Positions 13,561 through 24,705 of a DNA stretch of 64,000 bases are shown in pieces. The DNA lies in the NCBI GenBank assembly GCA_036785705.1, contig JAWUZG010000056.1, forward strand, positions 12,386,501 to 12,450,500, given 5' to 3'. The stretch's first letter is position 1; every line of letters starts with the position of its first letter. A program made the translations under genes and the position numbers. The notes beneath the pieces are model-generated. The model worked only from the letters and a program-made list of their open reading frames with translations. It was not told the origin of the DNA and searched no databases. Origin of the DNA: Acanthornis magna. Its lineage: Eukaryota; Chordata; Aves; Passeriformes; Acanthizidae.

Positions 13561-16389
13561 GGAAGCAGCTAAAGTGGTGAAGAGGCAAAGATTTATGACA
13601 GTCAGAAACGAAATTTTCTTTTCTAGCAACAAGCTTCACATTCCTAATCTATTTCTGCAGATTTTGCTACTCTCTACCAAACTTCTGACAGGTCTTAAAG
13701 ACTAACACTTACCATGCTGCAAGCTGTTCCTCTAAAGTCTATTTTATCATCATTTATAACCACCTGGCTGGATTCCCTTGGTGGTATTTTTCACTCTTTC
13801 TCATAGACCCTAAGAGTATCCATATTGCCTATGATACAGCCTTCATCTTCACCTTTTTTCTTTCCTCCAAACCATCTCAGCTGTTTTTTACTGGGTTCCC
13901 TGTATCTCCCCATGAGAGCTCCCACCATTTCCGATTCCCATTCAAATCATCACATTAGTGAGACTGACAATGGTTTTCACCGGTCCCTTAAGCAGGATTG
14001 AACCCTCATCCTCTCCCTTAGCTTCAGTAAAACTTCCTTCTGTAAGAGCTTTACAAATATATTTCTGTCCCTGATAAAATGATATTAGGTAAGGATTTAA
14101 GGGGGGTGGGGTCTGTGAAAGGAGAAAAATAGCAGTGACAATGAGTCGTCTCTCCCAAATTGTCTTTCTGAAAGCTCCAAATGGCTTTGTAACAGCATGA
14201 AAGTGCTTCCTGATTATTGCCAAGCTGAGGCTCAGGAAAGCCCTAAGGGTGGACAGGAGAGGGGTAAGGAATATATAAAAACCTGCAGGAAGAAGGGGTG
14301 TGGTAGAAATGCTGTGGCCCCTCACACTCTCCCTGGGTGCCTCCAGCTGCCCCTGCAGCAGTTTCAAGGGGAACTCAGGGCTCCATTCTTCCCCCACACT
14401 AAAAACTTCAAGCTATCCCAGTGGTCTCTAGGTCCCCGTGGACCCCTCTCACAATCTTCAGCAAGATTTTGCACCAGAAGTTCCAACAGGATTTATCAAT
14501 TTTCCCACCCAACAGTCCGATGCACCTTCCTAACTTCCAATGTCTTGTTACTTCAGACCTTCCTCTCATAACTCAGGTGGGGCTGACCCCAATCCCAGAC
14601 CCCCGGGAGAGCCTGTGGGCAGCACCTGGCCAGATGCCACCGCTGCTGGTCACAGGCACCCCTCGAGCCAGTGGCGCTGGCCGCAGGAAGGAGCGGCTAA
14701 CACAAACATCATGCTGTGTTCCCATGGCAACAGAAGTGTCATGTTCATCATCATCTCATTTCTGGAAGGAAAAAGATACAGGTCTGATGGAGAAAAACCC
14801 AGGAGTCCCAGCAGGCTGTGCTGAGGCTGGGCAGGGTTTTAACGTCATTGCTGGCACCGCTCACCCCAGGCCTGCTGGAAAGGGCAACACCCAGCCCTGT
14901 GATGGCACAGGAGGCTGAATGGGCTTCAAATGCATCCAGCCACATTCAAACAGTTCATGGTTTGTCTGCTCTGTGTTCCTTGGAAGCTTGGGACACACGA
15001 TCCACTTAGCACAGCTACAGAAGTTACTCGATGCTAGCAGAAGACGTTTCAGCTCCACCCATCCTATCTCACATTTGACATGACCTGGGGACAGTGGTCC
15101 TTAGTAGTTATTTTTGCTCAGTGGCCCGTGGTGACTTATGAAACCCCAGTAATTTAATAAGATGTGTGAATTTGGAATTGCTCTGCCAGAGGCCGCAGAG
15201 ACCTTTGTGTGCATAAAATCCCCAGATCAAGGAGAAATATCCCTTGACACTCAGGGGCATTGAAATACAAAACATTAGTTAAGTTGCTATTAATCCTTAG
15301 TTTTAATCCCCAATTTTATTTTCATTTGGCTTTGTTTTCCCTCCCTGAGCAGTTTTGCTGTCCTAGCAGCGAAGTGTTCAAGTCAGATTTATACCTGTAA
15401 CTGGGGTGAGCACCTTAGCTGAGAGATTGTCCATATCTGGAGCAACTTCTGCTTCCTTAAAGACAGACAGAAACCTCACGCAGGCAGTCTTTTATTAGAG
15501 GGATAAAAAGAAGCTACTTATAGGCATTCACATGTGCTTTTATGGGAGAAGAAACTAGGGATTAAGTATGACAAAGGTTAAGGCAGATGGTTGTGTGAAT
15601 TTAATGAAATTTTGGCCTCTGCATGACACCTACAAAGGACAGCCTACGGCAAAGTGCTCACTATTGTCCTGTGGGCCCTGAGCTTTGAGCCACGGGAGTT
15701 GCATTTTCTCTAACTGATCTGTAGCATCACCCTGCTCAAGTCACTCAGCCATTTCACACCTTTGCTCAAATTTTGGGAATCCTTAAGCAACTAAGAGATG
15801 AATATTCCAGTCATTTCCACTGCCCAGACCACAGCTCTGAGCAGAGGAGAGAGAAATAAGTTTCAAAGCTTATTATTTCCTCTTTGGACCCACCCAAACT
15901 AGCAATTTGCTCTTGTTAATACAGGTGGAAATACCTGAGGGGGCATTAAGGTTCAGCCTGGTGTCCTGTTATTCCACTCAGGCTCGGAAACAAAATATTA
16001 CCCTCAGGGTTAGGTGATGGAGAGGAGTCCATCAGCCTCTTATAAGGGCCTGAGATGACAAATGAAATAGTTCTGGATCTCCTTAATTAAGCACAGCAGA
16101 GTATTCATTCATGCCTTGTTGAGTGGTGTTCCTGTAAAGGGGATGAGCCATTCTGGCAAGGTAAATGTACAATTCCCTCCTCTTCCCTGCTGGAGCAGCC
16201 AAGCAGGGTCAAGGCAGCCCTGGAGAGAGATGTGCTGCTTGTTTGCTTGCTCCTGCTCCTGGCTGCCCATGGAGAGGCTGCCAGGGAGCTGGAGTGTGCC
16301 AGCCAGGATTTTGTAAAATGTGAAAATTAACAAATCTCACCCTGAGCAGGAAAGGGCAGATAATTGAGAGAATTGAAATTAAGAGAGGG
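13561..16389. other. Non-coding, one small CpG-bearing patch
   Basis: No supportable gene. At 14600-14700 CpG dinucleotides are denser than in the surroundings (CCCGGG, CTCGAG, GGCGCTGGCCGC). The 151-codon minus frame (13942-14397) and 165-codon plus frame (14421-14918) overlap other frames and look random. Confidence 0.55.
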
Positions 16390-16404
16390 AAAAAAAAAAA
16401 AAAA
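16390..16404 (+). repeat. Poly(A) tract in A-rich patch
   Basis: A run of 15 A residues sits in an A/G-rich stretch reaching about 16436. No retrocopied gene was recognised next to it. Confidence 0.8.
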
Positions 16405-19073
16405 GGAAAAAATGAGGGAAAAAAAGAATGAAAGAACATGGAGATGAGCCAAAAGGAAACACTTCAAAGGCCCATAGCCTGCAGCCCACATTAATGACAA
16501 CAAAAAGATGGGACCCTTACATTTTAATCAAAGGCAATTATTTTTTTGAAAGGTATTATAACTCTGCCATGCAGGAGCTGGCCCCCTGCCCCCAGAGGTT
16601 TTGGCAAGGCAGGCTGGCAAGAAGCAGCTGGGCCTTCCTTGGCTGTCTTCTTTCTGTACTGCCTGTGAGCATCAGTGAAAGGAAAGCAAGAGTGAGCGGT
16701 GCTTCAGGAGAAATGCCTCGAGGGGAGAAGCTGCAGGAAACCAAAGGAATTAGAAACATGACTGAAATCTAAATCCCAGCTTCCTCTGGCAGGTCTCTGT
16801 GAATGCTGCACGGAGGATGTGGAGCTGGAGCTGAAAGGCAGCTGAATCAGGGGCAGGAGGAGCAGGGTGGCAGTCCCAGGGCACCTGCCTGGGGGGATCC
16901 CAGTGGAGCTGTCAGGGATATGGATCTATGGAGTGGCTCACCTAGAGCCATAGAATCACGTTTGAAGGAGGCTGCAAAGGGTAAGTGGGACCTCAAATGC
17001 CTAAGAAAAATGCTTTTCTGCAGTCCCTGCCCTCCATGCAGTGAGGACATCCTCGTCCTGCTCAGGCAGGACCCACCTGCAATCAGTGGGGCAAGAATTC
17101 TGCACAAGAGACCAAACCAAAGCTTTTCTGGGATCCTTGTTCATCTTTCTGAAGGAAGAGGGAAAATGGAAAAAGGGAAAGGAAGTAGAGTAGCACAAAA
17201 CCTGAGGAAGATCAGAATAAGGCCACAGGATGAAGAAACTGTCCTCAGGAAACAACATGTAATTGTTTCCATTAGTCTAAAAGAAGAGACAGTGAAAAAA
17301 GGAAAAAAGGTTTACAAAGACAAAGCCTCAATTAAATTAAAAAAAAAAAAAAAAGAAAAACAGAGAAAGAATAATTCATGAAACACTCACTTATTTACAT
17401 AAAATGAAGACAAATGATGGTGTATTTAGTTGTAGTCAGAAGCTGAAATTTTCCATGGGTTTTTAAGGCAGCCACAAGTAGCAATAGCCTGTGATTCTGC
17501 AAAATTTTCATAACAGCATGAAAAAATGAAGAGCAGAAGGATTCACACCTGGATTAAACAGCTCAACCCACCAAAAGCTGTGCCTAGGCAGTAAGGCAAT
17601 GAGAAGACATCATATTTGGGAAGAAGAGCTGCAACTTGGAGAAAAAAAACCAGTCCTTCCGAAAATGAGGTATATTCCAGCAGGTGGTAAGATGCACTAA
17701 GCAGTTTGAAAAAGAAAAAAATCCAATTTTTAATACACATTAGAAATTGTTAGCTTCTTTTACTTAGAAACACACAAGACATGCCACTCAGAAAAACCCC
17801 TCTAAAGCTGAACAAGAGAGGATATTTCACATCTGTTGTCTACACAGGTTGTTTAAGACTTTCAAAGGCATGTAGTGATTTTTGATAATACCTGTAGTGT
17901 CACTACAGTCTGGGCACTTTCCATAAACAAAACTCTTGGATTGTTGCAATTGCAGGCTGTTAGGAAAAGAGCTCTCTGCAAACATCCCTTCTCGGACCAA
18001 AATATTAGGGCTTGCTGAGAAGTCTAATACTGCACGAAGTCAGAGTAAAGTGAGCACTTTATTCTCCCCAGAATCATACTGTGGGAAGCAGAGCTTCCAG
18101 CTTCAAACAGAATATTCTTTTGCACCCAAAATCCCATTTCTGCTCAACTCCCTGCAAAGTTTGCCAAGGATCTCTTGATCCTCCCGCCAGCTTTAGTCCT
18201 GATAAACCAAACATTGCTCTTTGCATAGGTACACAAAGGGAAGTGTTTCTGGAGTTGCAGCTAAAGCAACTCAGGGTTTGGCAGAGTGTGCTAACACATG
18301 AACCACAGGGGATTTGCTTTGCAAGACCGATCTCGTTTCATCTAATTTATGATCCTTCAATAGCGACAAAACTTGATGAAGGAATACTGCATCTGAAAAC
18401 TCCATTGTCCAGTTTTAACAACTGGCCTGACTGAAAATTTGGGTTCTCTGGCCTCCTCAGACTGTCAGGGCTGCACCACCGCCACCCCCTGACACTTGTG
18501 ACAGGTGGCAAGGTAGCTGTGCGATGCTGCAAAGGACAATAGGGTTTTTTTGTTCCCTATAGGTGTTTAACCAAGCAGCAGTGCCTCTGAGCCACTTCAA
18601 GGTTTGCTCACAGCTAGCTAAACTGGGAAGAATTCAGTGACCTTCAGGATATTAATAGATCCAAAACCCCTTTGTGCCTGGGGAGTGAGGAGGGGACACT
18701 TCAGCATTTATGACCTGCAATTACTCTCCTACCCAACAGAATAGACTTTGTTGTCCGTCTCTACAACAATTACCAGGGCATGAGTGGTGTCATTTCTAAC
18801 AGAGCCAGACACAAACAAGCATCCTGGTGTGCCTCTGTCTCACTGTCTCTCGGTCCCTCTGCGATGCTCAGCCTGCAGAGCTCTTCCCATCAGCGGTGTG
18901 GAGTTGCCAAGCAACATTTGTCGTGTCCCTCCATGGGCCCCGCTCGTGGCTCTGTGGCAGCTCAGGCTTTGAAGAAAAGGGGTTGTTGTGCAGAGGGAAA
19001 TAACTTTCCCCCTCCCTTCTATCTTCTCTCTTCCTACCTGATGAGGTGAAAAATGAATCATTCTGAGTATGAT
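16405..19073. other. Non-coding; contains a long but unconvincing frame
   Basis: A 192-codon plus frame (16803-17381) ends in a lysine tail that is simply translated poly(A). It shows no domain and mixed composition, and it is overlapped by two minus frames. I treat it as chance. The phrase ATAGAATCACGTTTGAAGGA at about 16950 might be a very degraded CR1 terminus, but this is uncertain. Confidence 0.5.
17339..17354 (+). repeat. Poly(A) tract
   Basis: A run of 16 A residues follows ATTAAATT. It gives the lysine-rich end of the overlapping open frame. It may be a simple-sequence expansion or the tail of an old retrocopy; no parent was recognised. Confidence 0.8.
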
Positions 19074-19160
19074 AGATCAAATCCTGCATTCGGTTGCTCT
19101 GGGGTAAATCCCATTGAAAATTGTCTTTGGGGAATAAATTCACTGCCAGATACCAAGGAC
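19074..19160 (+). repeat. Old interspersed repeat, unnamed family
   Basis: The segment has GATCAAATCCTGCATT, then GGGTAAATCCCATTGAAAA, then GGAATAAATTCACTGCCAGA. The last phrase is almost repeated at 26594 (GGGATAAATTCACTCCTGGA), and the first recurs at 23193 (GGTCAAATCCTGCTCT). The copies support one dispersed family. Confidence 0.4.
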
Positions 19161-20112
19161 CAGTGCACCATGCCCAGCACACACATTCAGGACACAGCAA
19201 ATATTTTTTGCATCATACACATTAGAAAAATAAGCTAGAAGAAGTCAAATCATTATTGGCAAATAATTTATTCAGCCATAGTCACGAAGGAATTAATCTT
19301 ATCCATTATTCTCAAACATGACTCAACCAATTCCTGGAAATAACACAGCTAAAGCTTCTAGTTCTGAGCTGTAAACCCTAAGATTTAAATTCTTATTTAA
19401 TTCCACAGCTCTTTCCCTCTTGTTATTATGTTCAACAGTGTGCTGCTGCTGTTCGTGTGCCAATGATCCAAGGTTAGAAGGCTTAGACAGTTCAAAATGT
19501 TCTCTCCGCATCAGTAAAGCTAAAACGTACAAAGCAGCTCTTACAACTGAGAGCACTCAGGCCATCTGGCACAGTGGCTTCAGTGTGAGCTCTCTGCTCC
19601 AGGGCTCTTGGCATCTACCTGCACCTCAGGGAGGGTGCCTGGGCTGGTCCCAATTCCCTCTGGGATGCAGCTCCCCCAGGTCACCAGTGTTCACTGAATT
19701 CAGCTCTGGGGGAGTGAGACTGCCAGAGCAAAGGAAGGGGTTATGGAGCTGGGTGTGGGGAGCTCAGGAGCAGAGCCCTGGGCAGGTGTGGTTGACATAA
19801 ATAGAGGTGTGTGGACACGGAGCTGAGCTTCAACAAAAAGATAAGGGATTTTCTGAAAAATGCAAATGGATTTTCCATCGTATTTTCTCAGTTATTTAAG
19901 TAAAATCATGCCCTGCAAGCATGACTATGGGATTTCTTCTTGGGGTGGGTTTAAAGCTAGGAGTCCTGTCTGAGCTGGTAGTTTAACCTCACTCAGAAGT
20001 TAATAAGGCAAGGAAATAGCTTAACAAATGATCCTTTCCCAATATCTTAGGATGTAGATCCTGTGGGGGTTCCTGTTTCTCTACATTTACTCGGTACAGA
20101 ATAATTTAGACT
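19161..20112. other. Non-coding, no gene seen
   Basis: A plus frame of 126 codons (19420-19800) has no recognisable domain. No repeat was recognised before the CR1 begins. Confidence 0.55.
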
Positions 20113-21330
20113 AGATCACAGAATCACAGGATGGGTAAGGCTGGAAGGGACCACTGGAGGCCAGCTGTCCAACCCCCCTGCTCAAGCAGGGTCTTCAAAA
20201 GCACATCACTCAGGACTGTGCCAAAATGGCTTTTGAGTACCTCCAGGGAAGGAGAATTCACTGCCTCTCTGGACAAACTGTCCCATTGCTCAGTCACCAT
20301 CACAGTAAAGAAGTTCTTCCACGTGTTCAGGTGGAACTTCCTGTGTCTCAGTTTCTGCCCATTGCCTTTCATGCTCTTTCTTGGCACCAACAAGAAGAGC
20401 GTGCCTCCATCTGCTCCACACCCTCCCTTCAGACACTGATAGACATTGACAAGGTCCCCTCTCAGTCATCTCTTCTCCAGATGCCTAACTTCTGGAAAGC
20501 TTCTAGGAAGTTTGTGGAGATGAAACCTGTCTCTCATTAGTAATTCCTCAGCTAGTGTGCACCTTCCTTACAATTACTTCATATAAACTATATTTCTTTC
20601 ATTCTTTATAATAAGAAAGTATTCAAAGCTTTCCTAAAGCAAAGACATATGTTATCCTCTAAGCCAATTAGCCAATAAAAGAAAGGAATTAGATCAGCTT
20701 GACAAATCCATGTTGATTCTCTTTTACCACCTTCTTATCCTATAGCAGCTAATAAATTGTTTGTTTCATAATTTGTTGAGGTTTCTCTGTAGTCACTCAG
20801 CTTAGCTGGCTGACTTAAATTTCCTGCCTCTTCTTTTTTTTTTCCTGTCTATGCAAACAAATACCCTACTTGCCCTTTTCAACTCTAAAGAACCTTCTTG
20901 ATACAGGAGAAGTTCTTGAAGTCCATTCCTAACTGTTCACAGACTGTTTTCCTTGGACAACCTGCCGGGGAATTCCCTCAGGTCAAGCAGTTTGAATTCA
21001 CTCAGTGTAAGGGTTCTTGAATTTACCCTTTGCTTTGAATTTTACCCTTTGCTCTGGCCCTTTCCCATTCCCCAATCAGTGTGACTTCTGATATATTTAT
21101 CTAGCACTGACTCTTTTGGTGATAAGGGGAGTCAAAAAGGCAGTGATGACTCCTACCCTCTGCATGTGCTCTCTTTCTGTGGTACACAGTGCACACTTTT
21201 ATTCCTTCTAGCATATTTATAGCATATTTATAGGATTTCTTTTCCTTCCCTGGTGTGTTTGTAGCCACCTCTAATTCATTCTGTGCCAGGACCCTTCTGA
21301 TTTCATCCACACGTGCTTTGGTATCATTCT
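20113..21330 (-). mobile_element. CR1 LINE, internally deleted, antisense
   Basis: Read on the minus strand, this is the largest mobile element here. The 3' end lies at 20113-20500: the plus strand shows CACAGAATCACAGGATGGGT, the AAGGCTGGAAGGGACC block, GCTCAGTCACCATCACAGTA and the TAGACATTGACAAGGTCCCC phrase, in the order expected for an inverted CR1 3' region. From about 20540 to 21330 the sequence is antisense to CR1 ORF2. The RT catalytic core expected between these parts is absent, with the junction near 20500-20540. Either one copy suffered an internal deletion of about 1 kb or two CR1 insertions abut. Decayed 5' sequence may continue to about 22000. Confidence 0.85.
20540..21315 (-). 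pseudogene. CR1 ORF2 remnant (endonuclease-RT linker and N-terminal RT)
   Basis: On the minus strand, 21310 to about 21180 reads DEIRRVLAQNELEVA and then KEKKSYKYA. This parallels the charged linker between endonuclease and reverse transcriptase in CR1 ORF2 (family pattern: IRKAKAQLELNLA...KKGFYKYI). Further on, near 20700-20780, the DNA corresponds to KVVKENQHGFVK, a match to the family's NSQHGF block. Near 20640 KALNTF matches the family's KAFDT block. The complete ORF2 of the family is roughly 900-1000 residues and works in target-primed retrotransposition. Here many stops and frameshifts break it, and the YxDD catalytic region is gone. It is a dead remnant. A GAATTTACCCTTTGCT-type tandem duplication (21017-21053) and an AGCATATTTAT doublet (21210-21231) lie inside. 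Confidence 0.75.
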
Positions 21331-22097
21331 CTTCTCATTCCTAGTCTGCTGCTGCTTGAACTTTTAAAAAACAATTAATTTCTCATTTCAAGGCATTAAT
21401 GAGGTCCTCACACATTTTTAGTGTTTCCCTTTTGTTCTATTCTTCTCCCTGCCTTAGGAGATCTGCACCTCTGCTCTAATCTCTAAGTCATTGCTCGCTG
21501 GCCTGTATTCCTTTTTCCTTGACTCAACCTACCAATTCCCTGATGTTTCACAGCCTATTAATCCTTCTTCTGCTGTTCCTACTTTCTCTTTTCCATGTGT
21601 CTGGGAAGCTGATTAACTCATAGCTTGGTATATGTACTAAGGCTTTATATTCTTCCTGTTTAGCCCTTACACTCCTAGCCCTTGGGCAGAGACATTTCAG
21701 ATGTTTACCAGATTGCTCCATTCTTCTCCCAAGTGCCTCATTTTCACCTCTATTAAATTTCCCATTTTCCCAACTCACTAACCAGCACGCTGCCTGGTTC
21801 TTGGAAGACTGCTGTGCTGTAAAAAAAACCCAAAGTCTTTTTGTCGACACTGTCTGTGCTTTCACCTCAAGGATTTGTCTGACCCACCTGTGCCACCTTC
21901 CACAGAGACCAAAGGAAACACAGCAGCCGCTGGAAAGGAGGTGGCGGTGATCCCAGCGATGGGCAGTATTTTTATTTTGGTGATGGCAGATATATGAAGG
22001 AAGCAGCAATTAATCCTTCCTGTTTGCCTTCTCTAAGGATATCAAATTGTGTCGTAAACACGGGAGATTTAAACCTCCTTGTGACCCCTTTCACCAA
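21331..22097. other. Probably decayed CR1 5' sequence, otherwise unassigned
   Basis: The plus strand keeps the pyrimidine-rich, antisense look of the neighbouring CR1 ORF2. A 153-codon minus frame (21548-22009) contains QEEYKAL, which might echo the QEEYRDV segment of the CR1 linker. The spacing to the next block is too long for a simple copy, so this stays tentative. Confidence 0.35.
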
Positions 22098-22215
22098 AAA
22101 TAAATATTAATAACCCCACTTCACAGACGGGGAAACAAACACAGAAAAGCTAAATGGCTTTTTATGGAAATGCCGAGGCAAAGGCAGGAGCTGGCAGAGC
22201 AGGCACTGGAAACCA
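22098..22215 (+). repeat. MIR-like SINE fragment
   Basis: The segment has ATTAATAACCCCACTTCACA followed by GACGGGGAAACAAACACAGA, AAAGCTAAATGGC and GGCAGGAGCTGGCAGAGCAG. This order matches the MIR core and 3' part ('attatccccattttacagatggggaaactgaggcacagag...'). It is highly diverged, as expected of an ancient amniote SINE. Confidence 0.7.
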
Positions 22216-23190
22216 TTCAGGAAAAGCCGTCAGTCAGGCGTTGAGGAGCAAGGGGGCAAAAAACAGGGTTGTGATTGCAATTACATCAGCTGGTGAGGAG
22301 CCAGCCCCTCAGTGCCCAGAGCTCAGTTAGCCAAAGGCTATGGCAGTTTACTGACACCGGAGTTATTGCCAAAGCATCCAACTGATGATTGTTTTTAGTG
22401 GTAGATTTGTCTTGCCTCTCACTGGTCCATGCATGAGCTACAAGCAGCTTAATTAAAGGCTAAAAAAGCCCCTGATGCTAAAATAGCTGCCTTGCCATCT
22501 TTCTGGAGATCTTGCTAGACTGACAGCAGGGCACTTCTTTCTGCCTTCTCCTTTCTCTCTCGCTCCCTCCCGTCCTTTCATTTTTTAAAAGAGAAATAAA
22601 AGAAGCTGAGAAAAGAAAAGATGAAGAAAGAAGCCACAAAATGCTTCATCAACAATAATATGCCACGGATCTTCCAGGACCTGTCTGAGGATGTGAGCCC
22701 CTGGAGAGGAAGCCCAAGGCCAGGAATGATCCAGGCTCAACCGTCATGAAAAGCACTCACAAAGCCCAGCGCCGAGCGCACAATGCAGCGCTGAGGATAC
22801 GGACTTGGCTGCCGTTTATGGAGTGGGGAATACAGTGGCAGATTTATTCTACAGCAAAGAGGGTTGTTTCTTGGTAGCACTAATACTGACACATTATCTG
22901 GGGACGGAAGAGGATGCACAAATAGGAACAATTCTCCCATTTCTCTGCCTGTGTCTCCCCCAAATGCCCCCTACTCCTATTCCCTCCTGCTCTCTTCATT
23001 CTTCTCCCTGCACTGAGTCCTCTCCTTCCTCTCTGATTTATACCTTATTTCTTTAACCTTGTCCTTCATCTTTTCCCAATGCAATTACATGGACAGGGTT
23101 TTTAGTTCTCCAACATTTTAAATATTATCTCCAGCTGGAGCCTTGTGTTCAGCCCTCTGCATGGAAAACCATGTAAGTGTTTTCAAACTG
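22216..23190. other. Non-coding with a local CpG cluster
   Basis: No supportable gene. At 22742-22814 there are seven CpGs in about 73 bases, far more than nearby. A 43-codon ATG frame begins at 22621 in an A-rich leader and stops at 22744-22746; it has no recognised homology. The stretch 22930-23060 is pyrimidine-rich. Confidence 0.5.
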
Positions 23191-23245
23191 AGGGTCAAAT
23201 CCTGCTCTCCCTAATACAGGAGTGAAAATTTACACACTGTAAGGA
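23191..23245 (+). repeat. Old interspersed repeat, short piece
   Basis: GAGGGTCAAATCCTGCTCTC is followed within 30 bases by GAAAATTTACACACTGTAAG. This is the same kind of phrase order as the copy at 19074. It is very short, so confidence is low. Confidence 0.3.
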
Positions 23246-23534
23246 CCAGGCCATGGGAGGAGATCGGCTGATAATAACCTGCCAGGAGAGGCTTTTAAAA
23301 TTATCCCGCACAGCTTAAAGAGAAATGTCCTAACAAATCATCACTGCACATCACTGAAGTGCAAAGCAGTGATGGAAATTACCACCACACTCCTGCACGG
23401 AGGAATTCCAGCTCCCCTCTCACCAGCTGAAATAAGTATACAGCAAACACCTGGAAGTTTTACATCCCTATTTTCCCCCTCCTTCCAAAATCACACACCT
23501 ACTTTCACTACTATATTTCCTTTAGTACCTCACA

Positions 23535-23660
23535 ATGGAACAGAGACTGGGAGCATGAACAAATTGGTCAAGAGCACATAAGAAATCTGTGGCAAAGCAA
23601 GAAATATGAGTGTCCCAAATGGCTGCCAAACAGTCCCTGACTCAGGCTTTGCATCTCTGA
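23535..23660 (+). repeat. MIR-like SINE fragment
   Basis: The segment shows TGGAACAGAGACTGGGAGCA, CAAATTGGTCAAGAGCACAT and AAATCTGTGGCAAAGCAAGA in the order of the MIR 3' half (a gag-act-gagg block, then the 'gcccaaggtcacacag' block, then 'gtctgtggcagagcaggaa'). It is diverged but the ordering is good. Confidence 0.6.
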
Positions 23661-24604
23661 GGGATGGATAGGGGCAGTGGATCTTGTCCAAGGACAGATA
23701 AGACAGGAGATAGCTCTATCACCCACATCTCTGCTCTTTGGCAGCAGGAGAGAGGCAATGGAGGAGCAGAGCTGCTGTCTTTCCCCCTCCTTAATCTGCT
23801 TCCTGCCTGCCTCAAAAACAACCCAGTGCACGGTTGTTTATTATTATTATCACTGTTATTTTCCAGAGTGCTGTAAAACTAGGGGATAGAGCACTCTGAC
23901 AGCCTCATAACAAACAGCAGATAAAACTAATTAGATTTTGTTCTTCCTTCAGTTTGCTGACTTGATTCTTTTTTCTTTTTATTGTTTAATTATTTATTTT
24001 TTTTTTTTAGCCCAGAGGTTTACACACACATGTATTTCACTAGGCACGAGGCAAGGCATCCTTGGGATCATTTCTGACAGGAAAGGGCTATTGTGGCTGG
24101 GAGACCCAAGAGCTGGTGAGCGGCTGAGACAGAGGGCACAGTGTAGTGCAGGGCTCAGCACAGCATCTTCCACCCACATCATGTAAATTTGGGGGGAGGA
24201 AGGAGAGCACAGCCATTCACAGCCTCCAAGAGAGTCACTGAGACAAAAGGCGTCAGTAAAAAAAAGTTAATGTGCCTGGCAGGAGCCCAGAACTGCTGCA
24301 GCAGTGGGGACCAGGCGAGTGCCTCTAAGACACCATCTCTTCTGGCCATTATGGGAATATTTGGCTTGAGTCTCAACCTGACAGCCTTGCTGACTCTTGA
24401 GGAACGACAAAACGGTGGCGAGCAGGGCAACTTCCCTCTCCTCCCTCCCTCCCTCCCTTTCTCCATCGGCTGTTTCCAAATTCTTTGGGATTAGCTAACG
24501 ACAGCAAGAAAAGGCACTGCTCTCACTGCTCAGCACTTAGCAGGCTGAAGTGAGGTGACGGGCCCCGGCGCAGGGGACAACGGCTTCATTCACTGGGGGA
24601 TACC
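23661..24604. other. Non-coding, no gene seen
   Basis: It holds a TTATTATTATTATC phrase at about 23837, a T-run at 23997-24008 and a CCTCCCTCCCTCCC run near 24443. Short frames on both strands look random. Confidence 0.55.
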
Positions 24605-24705
24605 AAACCAGAATTACAAGTGTGCAAGAATAAACAAGGCTGGAGTTAATCTAAAGTTGTTTTACACTCTGTTTTATTAAAGTCAATGCACTTCCGTTCC
24701 TCTGT
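24605..24705 (+). repeat. Old interspersed repeat, unnamed family
   Basis: The segment has CCAGAATTACAAGTGTGCAA, then GGCTGGAGTTAATCTAAAGT, then TTTTACACTC and TTAAAGTCAATGCACTTCC. This resembles the 'ttacactggtgtaaatctggagtaactccattgaagtcaatgg' repeat type shared with 4562 and 19074. Confidence 0.4.

Noticed and set aside
16803..17381. 192-codon plus frame
   Set aside because: It runs into a poly(A) lysine tail, has no domain, is overlapped by minus frames, and no single residue bias or splice context supports coding.
20131..20540. Plus frames of 102-104 codons
   Set aside because: They are antisense translations of the CR1 3' region.
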